A DNA stretch of 16,681 nucleotides from Burkholderiales bacterium (GTDB lineage: Bacteria > Pseudomonadota > Gammaproteobacteria > Burkholderiales > Burkholderiaceae_A): contig JAURFZ010000012.1 of NCBI GenBank assembly GCA_030834045.1, positions 1-16,681 of the forward strand, in the 5' to 3' direction. The position numbers were made by a program, and so were the translations under genes. Below are positions 6,615 to 13,153 of this stretch, one piece after another (positions within the stretch are counted from its first letter, which is position 1; the number at the start of each line of letters is the position of its first letter). The notes under the pieces are model-generated. The model saw nothing but the letters and a program-made list of their open reading frames with translations, was not told where the DNA came from and searched no databases.

Positions 6615-7823
6615 GTGACTCCGCCTGCAATGCCCATAGCTGTTGCAGGCGGTGGCATGGTTGCGGGCTGCGCGGCCAGGCTGATGGCCTTGCGTGGCCA
6701 TGATGTTCTGTGGGCAGGTCCAAAAGAGGCCCCGCAGCGCATCGACGGCGCAGACCAGCGGGCCTACGCCTTGGGCCCCCAAACCATTGGCCTTCTTTCT
6801 GAGCTTGGGCTTTGGCAGACGCTTCAAGACAAGGCGCAGCCCATTTTGAGCATGGAGATTCGCCAGTCCTCTGGCAGGCCCGGGGGGGGCGAAGCGGCTG
6901 ACCTCACCTTAAATGCCCGGGAACTTGGTGAAAAAAGCCTTGCCTCGATTATTTCGCATGCCGAGTTGCTTGCAGCGGTAGACTCGCCAGCCAGCCTACC
7001 GGCCAATGTAAGTCGTCTCGAGACTGCGCTTCATCAGGTGCGGCCCGGTGGCGCTGGGCCGAGTGCACCTGCCGAGCTGGGCCTTGCCAACGGGCAGCTT
7101 TACAAGGCCAGTCTTGTACTTGCCGCAGACGGTCAGCGCTCAACGGTGCGACGTCGCCTTGGTCTTAGTTGGGGCCTAAGGCAGTACCAACAAACCGCAC
7201 TGGTCTGCCGCTTTCAAAGCCAACACCCTCATCAGGCAGTTGCCATGCAGTGGTTTCAGCAGGGGGCCGTTCTTGCCCTGTTGCCTTTAAAAGACCCCCA
7301 TCAGGTCTCCCTGGTTTACAGCCTGCCCAACGAAAGGCTCGCCTATTTCCAGTCACTCAACGACGACGCCTTTGCCCATGAACTCACACTGGCTACCGGT
7401 CACAGACTTGGCGAACTCAGCAACCCAAGCGCGCGGGTCTCAAGCCCGCTTGCCATGACCCTGGTACCTGAGACAAGTCTTGGGCGAGTCCTGTTGTTGG
7501 GCGATGCCGCGCACACCGTTCATCCTTTGGCCGGTTATGGCCTTAACCTGGGCTTTCAAGACCTTCTCGCCTTCGATGCCTTCCTTTCGCCGCAGGGCAA
7601 ACGTGGCAGCAGGGACCTCGGCGAGCCCGCCCTGCTTGCGCGGTTTGCTGCGCAACGCCACCAGAGTGTTCAAAGGGTTCAATGGGGTATCGATGGCCTC
7701 TGGCGGCTTATTCAGCCAGGCCCCCATTTTTTTGAGAGAAGCCGCCAACTGGGGCTTCGGGCCATTCAGAAGGTGCAGCCTCTGCGCCATCAACTTATTC
7801 AACTTGCCCTTCACGGAGCCTAA
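6615..7823 (+). CDS. UbiH/UbiF/COQ6-family FAD-dependent aromatic monooxygenase
   Basis: The 402-residue protein belongs to the flavin monooxygenases that hydroxylate the ubiquinone ring. Visible motifs are the N-terminal dinucleotide fold PIAVAGGGMVAGCAARL (7-23), RAYALGP (49-55), the DG motif VLAADGQRSTVRR (168-180) and the GD motif LLLGDAAHTVHPLAGYGLN (293-311). Two positions differ from the family norm: the third glycine of GxGxxG is Ala17, and AGQGLN is AGYGLN with Tyr308. Which ring position it would hydroxylate cannot be read from the sequence. The GTG start follows the purD stop with no gap; AAAGGA nine bases upstream supports it over ATG 6630. dsbC begins four bases after its stop. 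The ubiE and ubiJ genes nearby fit a ubiquinone role. A different substrate remains possible. Confidence 0.88.
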   Translation: MTPPAMPIAVAGGGMVAGCAARLMALRGHDVLWAGPKEAPQRIDGADQRAYALGPQTIGLLSELGLWQTLQDKAQPILSMEIRQSSGRPGGGEAADLTLNARELGEKSLASIISHAELLAAVDSPASLPANVSRLETALHQVRPGGAGPSAPAELGLANGQLYKASLVLAADGQRSTVRRRLGLSWGLRQYQQTALVCRFQSQHPHQAVAMQWFQQGAVLALLPLKDPHQVSLVYSLPNERLAYFQSLNDDAFAHELTLATGHRLGELSNPSARVSSPLAMTLVPETSLGRVLLLGDAAHTVHPLAGYGLNLGFQDLLAFDAFLSPQGKRGSRDLGEPALLARFAAQRHQSVQRVQWGIDGLWRLIQPGPHFFERSRQLGLRAIQKVQPLRHQLIQLALHGA

Positions 7824-7827
7824 TGCC

Positions 7828-8583
7828 ATGCGCCTTCTTTTAAGCCTTGCCCTTCTTGTCAGCCTGTCCTTCGGTCTTTCCCACGGCCAGGCCTTCGCCC
7901 AGTCAAAGTCCAATGCCGTGAGCCCGAGCGTACGTCAGGCTATTAACCAGTCAGTTGAACAATGGCTTGGTGGTCGGTTTAAGGTCACTGCAATTGGCAC
8001 CACGCCGATCGCAGGCATTTATGAGGTTCAAATTGGTCAAGACCTTTTTTATATCGATGAGAAGGCAAGCTTTGCCATTGTTGAAGGCCAGATGATTGAG
8101 CTTAAGTCGGGCAAAAACCTAACGGCGGCCAGGCTTGAGGAAGTCAATCGCATTGACTTCAAGACCCTTCCACTTGAGCTCGCCATGAAGACTGTTACTG
8201 GCGATGGCGGCAAGGGCAAGCGCAACATTGCAGTCTTCGAAGACCCGTATTGCTCGTACTGCCGACGTTTTCGAGCCACCTTAATGGACCTCGACAACGT
8301 CACCATTTACACCTTTTTCTACCCTATTCTGCGGCCCGAGTCGGTCACGGTCTCGCGCAATGCCTGGTGTGCGAAAGATCGCCAACAGGCTTGGGACGAC
8401 TGGATGCTCTCGGGTAAAGAGCCTGCGGCTGCCAAAGAGCCCTGCAACTACCCACAGAACAAAATCGTAGAGCTCGGCAAGCTGCTCAACGTTCAGGCAA
8501 CGCCCACATCGTTTGTGAGCTCAGGAAAACGGCTTCAGGGAGCCCTTGGCAAAGAGGCCGTGGAGGCCTCGTTTAAACCCTAG
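7828..8583 (+). CDS. dsbC: Periplasmic thiol:disulfide interchange protein, DsbC/DsbG type
   Basis: The 251-residue precursor has a signal peptide (MRLLLSLALLVSLSFGLSHG, then likely cleavage at AFA-Q near residue 24), an N-terminal dimerisation domain (about 25-100) and a thioredoxin-fold domain. The active site is CSYC at residues 132-135 after VFEDPY. Cys171 and Cys196 could form the second, structural disulfide, and TPT at 215-217 supplies the cis-proline. DsbC isomerises wrong disulfides in the periplasm with electrons from DsbD. The classical E. coli motif is CGYC, so Ser is a variation. The open frame extends far upstream inside the monooxygenase gene, but ATG 7828 gives the signal peptide and has GGAG nine bases upstream. 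Its end overlaps ubiJ on the other strand by 11 bases. Confidence 0.93.
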   Translation: MRLLLSLALLVSLSFGLSHGQAFAQSKSNAVSPSVRQAINQSVEQWLGGRFKVTAIGTTPIAGIYEVQIGQDLFYIDEKASFAIVEGQMIELKSGKNLTAARLEEVNRIDFKTLPLELAMKTVTGDGGKGKRNIAVFEDPYCSYCRRFRATLMDLDNVTIYTFFYPILRPESVTVSRNAWCAKDRQQAWDDWMLSGKEPAAAKEPCNYPQNKIVELGKLLNVQATPTSFVSSGKRLQGALGKEAVEASFKP

Positions 8584-9217
8584 CGGGCGTTGCGGTCTTA
8601 AGCCTTTTATCGAGCCGGTCAATGCCCTCGCGCAGGGTTCGAAGCCGACTGGCTTGTTGTCGCAACTCAGCCTTAGAAACAAAAGGCAGTGCCTCGGGGT
8701 CATGAAGGGCCTGCATGGGCTTGGGTTTGAGGAAGTCTAAGAAACCGGGTAGCTCGGGTCGGTGGTTTTTCAACCCCTCAACCAAAGGAATAAGCCTTTG
8801 GGCCAGGGCCGCATCGCCCTCGATGCGCACGCCCTTTAAGGACGGCCCAGCCGCCTGGGTATCTTGTGACAGGGCACCAAAGGGCAGAAAAGAAGAAGCA
8901 AACTGGGCAATGCCCGTTGAGGCCGCCTCAACAAAAAACCCCGGCCCAAGATGAATGGTGACCTCGGGCTCATGATTTAAAGAGGCATCAAGGCTTAAGG
9001 CGCGCAAAAGGCCATCGGCCTCAAATGCAGTAAATGCCTGCAGTCGGTTGGCCTCAAGGCCAACCGGGTCAACAACAAAACAAAGCCTGCGTCCGGCAAG
9101 AGGCCGGCAGGCCTCGTGGAGTTCGGGCCGGGACTCGATAATGGAGTTAACCCAGCCCAGAAAGCTTGCACAACTGTAGGCCAGCCATTGCGGATTAAAA
9201 AGGCCTTGCCTCACCAT
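8573..9217 (-). CDS. ubiJ: Ubiquinone biosynthesis accessory factor UbiJ (SCP2-like)
   Basis: The 214-residue product resembles UbiJ, a lipid-binding SCP2-domain protein that works with UbiK in the soluble complex carrying late ubiquinone intermediates. Features seen are a short hydrophobic N-terminus, an SCP2-like centre ending in GVRIEGDAALAQRLIPLV (residues 128-145) and a C-terminal charged helix (LRQQASRLRTLREGIDRLDK) matching the family's coiled tail. It starts six bases after the stop of the Tim44-like gene, and ubiE lies upstream in the same direction, the familiar ubiE-Tim44-ubiJ order. The usual next gene, ubiB, is absent. Its stop codon lies within the end of dsbC. Identification rests on domain features and context together. 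Confidence 0.82.
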   Translation of the reverse strand: MVRQGLFNPQWLAYSCASFLGWVNSIIESRPELHEACRPLAGRRLCFVVDPVGLEANRLQAFTAFEADGLLRALSLDASLNHEPEVTIHLGPGFFVEAASTGIAQFASSFLPFGALSQDTQAAGPSLKGVRIEGDAALAQRLIPLVEGLKNHRPELPGFLDFLKPKPMQALHDPEALPFVSKAELRQQASRLRTLREGIDRLDKRLKTATPARV

Positions 9218-9223
9218 GGCAGG

Positions 9224-10288
9224 CTAGTTTGAACCGCCCTGCTGGGTAATGCCTGCAAGCAGCCAGCCCGTGACGCCGTCGGCGCGCTTTTGAAGAAGCC
9301 AGACCTCATCGAAGGCATTAGCCGTTCCGTCGGACTCCTCGCGCACAAGGCCGTAGAACCGAATGTAGGCCTCTTCAAGCTCTGCGCCGTCGTCATCGCG
9401 GGCAGACTCAAGGCCAAGCCACTCAAGCTCAAGCTGCACAACGGAGGTTTGATTGGGCGTATCGCCACGCTCTTGCAGCTGACGTTGAATCTCAAGGGCC
9501 ATGGCGGGCGTACAAAAGGCCTCAATCTGGCTCAGATCGCCAGAGTCCCAGAGTCGTTGCATGGCCATAAACTGCTGACGGGCGACATTCAAGAAGGCCT
9601 GAATATCTTCCTCGGAAATGTCTTGGGCCGAGGCGGCAGCGGGTTCTTGGTAGGTGTCGGATTCGGCCTGAGTCCCCGCTGCGCGGTCAAAGCCTTGTGT
9701 GGAGACGGGCTTTGCATCGGACTCGGGCTGGTTAGACCACTGCCCTCCAGTCATTGAACCACCCCCCATCCCTGCCGATGATCGTGCCATGGCAGGCTCA
9801 GGCATGCCGGTGGCGTTGCCCGCCCTTCCACGCGCCATTACAAGACGGATGATCACGACGGCCGCGACGACAAAGAGACCAATAAGCAGCAGGCTCATCA
9901 GCTCCTCGCCAAAACCTAGGTGCGAAGCCAATGCGGCAAGGCCCAAGCCCGCAGCAATGCCAACCAGGGGGCCCATCCAGCTGCTTCGGGTTGCTGCACC
10001 TGCAGCCGCAGCTGTGCCAGCACCGGCTGCAGCAGGGGCTGCCGCCGCCTGGCCTGCTGGGGTGCTACCGGGGGCCTGCGCAGCATTAGGCTTTGCCGGG
10101 GTATTGGCGGCCGGGGCAGGCGCCTTTTTCATAGGGGCCGGTTTCCCAATGGACATTCCGCCCCCAAATTTCTTGGCCTCTACCTCAGAGGCTGGAACAA
10201 GGGAAAGTGAGAAAATAGCAAGCAGCCCTGTAAGCAAGGCAGCTCCTTTTTGGGCAAGAGCCCTTGAGGGTATTAACGCGTCCAGCAT
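9224..10288 (-). CDS. Tim44-like domain membrane protein
   Basis: The 354-residue product has an N-terminal hydrophobic segment that looks like a signal peptide (GAALLTGLLAIFSLSLVPAS, residues 15-34). A low-complexity Ala/Pro stretch runs over 50-99, and two membrane helices lie near 103-122 and 129-151. A Gly/Met-rich linker leads to a C-terminal Tim44-like domain from about 221 (DISEEDIQAFLNVARQQFMA) to 350. Tim44-like domains bind proteins or membranes; in betaproteobacteria this gene often sits between ubiE and ubiJ, but its exact role is not known to me. The Shine-Dalgarno AGGAG is six bases before the ATG and overlaps the ubiE stop, pointing to coupled translation. The family call is good; function is uncertain. 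Confidence 0.82.
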   Translation of the reverse strand: MLDALIPSRALAQKGAALLTGLLAIFSLSLVPASEVEAKKFGGGMSIGKPAPMKKAPAPAANTPAKPNAAQAPGSTPAGQAAAAPAAAGAGTAAAAGAATRSSWMGPLVGIAAGLGLAALASHLGFGEELMSLLLIGLFVVAAVVIIRLVMARGRAGNATGMPEPAMARSSAGMGGGSMTGGQWSNQPESDAKPVSTQGFDRAAGTQAESDTYQEPAAASAQDISEEDIQAFLNVARQQFMAMQRLWDSGDLSQIEAFCTPAMALEIQRQLQERGDTPNQTSVVQLELEWLGLESARDDDGAELEEAYIRFYGLVREESDGTANAFDEVWLLQKRADGVTGWLLAGITQQGGSN

Positions 10289-10297
10289 TTCAATCTC

Positions 10298-11068
10298 CTA
10301 TTTGGTTTTAACGCCCTGATGAATTGCCACTACACCCGCCGACATCTGTTGGTATCGAACCACCTCAAATCCAGCCTGGCGCATAAGCTCTGCCAGTTCC
10401 TGGGGGCCAGGATGCATGCGAATCGATTCTGCTAAATACCGGTAGCTATTTGCATCACCTGAGACCCAACGGCCGATACTTGGTAAGACTTTGAACGAAT
10501 AATGATCGTAAAGTTTCTCAAAGGGGGGCAAAACCTTAGAGAACTCAAGAATGAGGCCTTTACCGCCTGGCCGCAAGACCCGAAAAAGTTCTTCAAGGGC
10601 CTTGTCTTTATGGGTCATGTTCCTTAAGCCAAAGGCCAGCGTGACCCGATCAAACGACGCATCCTCAAATGGCAGTTGCTCGGCATCGCAGACCATGGCC
10701 GTTACGGGATAGCCGGCATCGAGCAGCCGATCTCGCCCCCTGGCAAGCATGCTGGGGTTAATGTCCGTCATTACCAGTCGTCCAGTCGGGCCAACGCGCG
10801 GTGCCATGGCAAGCGCGAGGTCGCCTGTACCGCTGGCCAGGTCGAGCACTGACTGGCCAGGACGAATGGCGGCCTGGCTTATGGCGATGGCCTTCCAGAC
10901 CCGGTGCAGGCCCAGCGACATCAGGTCGTTCATAAGATCGTAGCGTGGAGCGACGGAGTCAAAGACAGCCTTGACACGACGCGCCTTGTCACCCTCTGAG
11001 ACGGACTGGAACCCAAAATGGGTGGTTGCCGATTCGGGGCTGTTGCCGGATGGGTTTGTCATTGACAT
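10298..11068 (-). CDS. ubiE: Ubiquinone C-methyltransferase UbiE
   Basis: UbiE is the SAM-dependent methyltransferase that C-methylates the ubiquinone benzoquinol ring (and demethylmenaquinol where present). In 256 residues it shows VFDSVAPRYDLMNDLMSLGL (35-54), SAM motif I LDLASGTGDLAL (75-86), the UbiE signature from LAFGLRNMTHKDKALEELF through RVLRPGGKG, and YDHYSFKVLPSIG. The start at 11068 (MSMTN) or 11062 (MTN) cannot be separated, and neither has a Shine-Dalgarno sequence. Only 27 bases separate it from the divergent phoB start. A minus-strand TAAAAT at 11108-11113 inside phoB could serve as its -10, but no -35 fits. It heads the ubiE-Tim44-ubiJ run, with nine bases to the next gene. 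Confidence 0.96.
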   Translation of the reverse strand: MSMTNPSGNSPESATTHFGFQSVSEGDKARRVKAVFDSVAPRYDLMNDLMSLGLHRVWKAIAISQAAIRPGQSVLDLASGTGDLALAMAPRVGPTGRLVMTDINPSMLARGRDRLLDAGYPVTAMVCDAEQLPFEDASFDRVTLAFGLRNMTHKDKALEELFRVLRPGGKGLILEFSKVLPPFEKLYDHYSFKVLPSIGRWVSGDANSYRYLAESIRMHPGPQELAELMRQAGFEVVRYQQMSAGVVAIHQGVKTK

Positions 11069-11089
11069 GTCATATAGCTGGAATAGAGT
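11062..11089 (+). promoter_or_regulatory. Putative phoB promoter (-35 TTGACA, -10 TAGAGT)
   Basis: A perfect TTGACA (11062-11067) is followed after 16 bases by TAGAGT (11084-11089), four of six matches to TATAAT. The predicted transcription start, about seven bases on, falls at the phoB ATG at 11096, so the message would have almost no leader. This agrees with the lack of a good Shine-Dalgarno before phoB. The -35 covers the ubiE start codon region on the other strand. Confidence 0.5.
11067..11084 (+). promoter_or_regulatory. Putative Pho box (PhoB-binding site)
   Basis: Against the E. coli-type 18-base Pho-box consensus (two CTGTCAT-like heptamers 11 bases apart), this site matches 15 positions: TGTCATATA and CTG are intact, with mismatches at positions 1, 11 and 15. 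It lies in the gap before phoB, where autoregulation by phosphorylated PhoB is usual. It overlaps the first bases of ubiE. The match was counted by eye; binding is inference. Confidence 0.55.
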
Positions 11090-11095
11090 TCGGTT

Positions 11096-11800
11096 ATGTC
11101 GAGTACTATTTTAGTTGTTGAAGATGAACCCGCGATTGCAGAGCTTGTCGCAGTCAACCTGAGCTTTGCTGGCCACAAAGTACTTCGCGCGGCCGACACA
11201 ATCGCGGCCGACACCCTTATTCGAGCAGAACTTCCTGATCTGGTTTTGGTTGACTGGATGCTTCCGGGCACAAGCGGCGTCCAGTATGCCCGACAACTGC
11301 GTGCCCACGAGCGAACCGCGAATATTCCCATTATTATGCTCACCGCCCGATCGGAAGAGTCCGATAAGGTCGAGGGGCTTGATAGCGGGGCGGATGACTA
11401 CGTGACCAAACCTTTTTCGCCGAAAGAGCTGCTTGCCCGCATTAAGGCGGTGATCAGACGGCGGGCCCCTCAGCTCACCGACGACGCCGTTGAGGTGGCG
11501 GGCCTGAAGCTCGACCCGCTCACCCACCGGGTTAGCGGCCACGCAAGCCCCTTGGAGCTTGGCCCCACCGAGTTTCGATTACTGCACTACTTCATGACCC
11601 ATCCCGAGCGCGTCCATAGTCGCAACCAGTTGCTCGACCATGTCTGGGGCGATCATGTCTTTGTAGAAGAGCGTACGGTGGATGTCCACATTCGCAGGCT
11701 TCGCCAGGCCCTTGTGCCCTCCAGGCACGACCGTCATATCGAGACGGTTCGGGGCAGTGGCTACAGGTTTACCGCGCAGCCGACAAGCCCCGCCGCCTAG
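11096..11800 (+). CDS. phoB: Phosphate regulon response regulator PhoB
   Basis: The 234-residue protein is an OmpR/PhoB-type response regulator. The receiver domain (1-120) has acidic Glu9 and Asp10, phosphoacceptor Asp53 in LVLVDWMLPG, Thr83 and Lys105 in DDYVTKPFSPKELLARI. The C-terminal winged helix (about 130-230) has LELGPTEFRLLHYFMTHP, QLLDHVWG, ERTVDVHIRRLRQAL and ETVRGSGYRF, all close to PhoB. It activates phosphate-starvation genes after phosphorylation by PhoR, encoded 57 bases downstream. The ATG has only a weak AGAG nearby, and the predicted transcription start coincides with it. No pst or phoU genes are in view. Confidence 0.95.
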   Translation: MSSTILVVEDEPAIAELVAVNLSFAGHKVLRAADTIAADTLIRAELPDLVLVDWMLPGTSGVQYARQLRAHERTANIPIIMLTARSEESDKVEGLDSGADDYVTKPFSPKELLARIKAVIRRRAPQLTDDAVEVAGLKLDPLTHRVSGHASPLELGPTEFRLLHYFMTHPERVHSRNQLLDHVWGDHVFVEERTVDVHIRRLRQALVPSRHDRHIETVRGSGYRFTAQPTSPAA

Positions 11801-11857
11801 TCCCTCTCGCAGTCGCCACCCTTTGGGCGGGCGTCAATAGCCAGCCATAATGCAGCC

Positions 11858-13153
11858 ATGACCGGCTTCTGGATTCGCATCGGACTCACCCTGCTAGGGG
11901 TCACCCTTCTTAGCTTACTGATGCAGGCTGCAATAGGTGGGCCCTCGGGCCTTATTACCGGCCTCATCTGCATGAGCACCTGGGTGGTCTTTCAGGTCTG
12001 GCATCTGCAGAAGATGGCGCTTTGGCTGCAAGACTTCCGATTGAATAAAACACCCTCGGGTCTTGGCACCTGGGATATTTTGTTCTCCGCCATCTACCGA
12101 CTGGCGAGGTCGTACGAGCGCCAGCAGTACCAGTTACGCGAGCTATTAACGAGTTTTCGTGGCGCCACAGAGGCTATGCCGGACGGAGTCGTCTCGCTCG
12201 ACACCCACAATCAGATTACCTATGCCAGCCAAAAGGCGCAGCAGCATATTGGTCTTAAAGGCGAGATCGACCTGGGCCGCAGTATTGTGAATCTGCTGCG
12301 CCATCCCCAGTTCGCGCGCTATCTAGAGAAGGAAGACTGGTCCGAACCCCTGGTGCTGCATGATGTACCGCAGATCGGTCAGATTCTGCAGGTGCAGATC
12401 GTGCCTTACGGGCAGAGTGAGCGGTTGTTGCTCAGTCGCGATGTCACTCAAATACAGAAACTTGAAACCACCCGACGTGACTTCGTGGCCAATGTTTCGC
12501 ACGAGCTAAAGACGCCCTTAACCGTGCTCTCGGGCTTCATTGAGACCCTGCGCGACCTTCCCTTAGACGACACCCAACGCTCCAGTGCACTGTCCACCAT
12601 GGGTGGTCAGGCTGAGCGCATGCAAAGACTGATTGATGACCTTCTGGCGCTTGCACGACTGGAGTCCGACCACAAGCCTGTCTCCAGCCGGTTCTTTCAT
12701 GCCCTACCCCTTATTGAACGTACCCTCGGGGATGCTCGGCAGCTTAGCCGTGACCAGCGCCGCATCGTGTACCAGCAGCAGCCTGGGCCCTTGGAGATTT
12801 CAGGCGACGAACAAGAGCTGGCAAGCGCCTTTGGAAACCTTGTTAGTAATGCTGTTCGCTACACTCCGGAAAACGGCAGCATCACGATTGGCTGGCAGTG
12901 GATAGACAATGGGCGAGCCGCCTTTTGGGTGCGTGACACCGGCCCTGGCATTGCGCCTGAGCATTTATCGCGGCTCACCGAGCGTTTCTACCGTATCGAC
13001 AAGGGCCGCTCACGGGTGAGCGGGGGCACGGGCCTAGGACTTGCCATTGTGAAGCACATTGCCTCGCGGCATCAGCTGGAGCTTAGTATTCAAAGCCGTC
13101 TTGGCGAAGGTAGCCAGTTCTCGCTGATCTTCCCAGGCTCACGTATTCGCTAG
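11858..13153 (+). CDS. phoR: Phosphate regulon sensor histidine kinase PhoR
   Basis: PhoR is the membrane-bound kinase/phosphatase partner of PhoB. The 431 residues show two N-terminal membrane helices (about 5-26 and 31-49) with almost no periplasmic loop, as in E. coli PhoR. A PAS-like domain spans 96-200 and the phosphoacceptor is His215 in VANVSHELKTPL. The catalytic domain has the N box (NLVSNAVRYTP), G1 (DTGPGI), F box (ERFYRIDKG) and G2 (GGTGLGLAIVKH). The short loop fits indirect sensing through the Pst/PhoU complex, though those genes are not in this window. No Shine-Dalgarno is evident. A three-codon reading frame (ATG at 11850) ends in an ATGA overlap with the phoR start. Its stop shares a CTAG with the stop of the opposing gene. 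Confidence 0.95.
   Translation: MTGFWIRIGLTLLGVTLLSLLMQAAIGGPSGLITGLICMSTWVVFQVWHLQKMALWLQDFRLNKTPSGLGTWDILFSAIYRLARSYERQQYQLRELLTSFRGATEAMPDGVVSLDTHNQITYASQKAQQHIGLKGEIDLGRSIVNLLRHPQFARYLEKEDWSEPLVLHDVPQIGQILQVQIVPYGQSERLLLSRDVTQIQKLETTRRDFVANVSHELKTPLTVLSGFIETLRDLPLDDTQRSSALSTMGGQAERMQRLIDDLLALARLESDHKPVSSRFFHALPLIERTLGDARQLSRDQRRIVYQQQPGPLEISGDEQELASAFGNLVSNAVRYTPENGSITIGWQWIDNGRAAFWVRDTGPGIAPEHLSRLTERFYRIDKGRSRVSGGTGLGLAIVKHIASRHQLELSIQSRLGEGSQFSLIFPGSRIR

Noticed and set aside
7480..7827. Long upstream extension of the dsbC reading frame
   Set aside because: It lies inside the monooxygenase gene in another frame; the signal peptide and Shine-Dalgarno place the real start at 7828.
11069..11136. 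Full ubiE promoter inside phoB
   Set aside because: A TAAAAT -10 candidate exists at 11108-11113 but no -35 lies at acceptable spacing, so I did not annotate it as a promoter.
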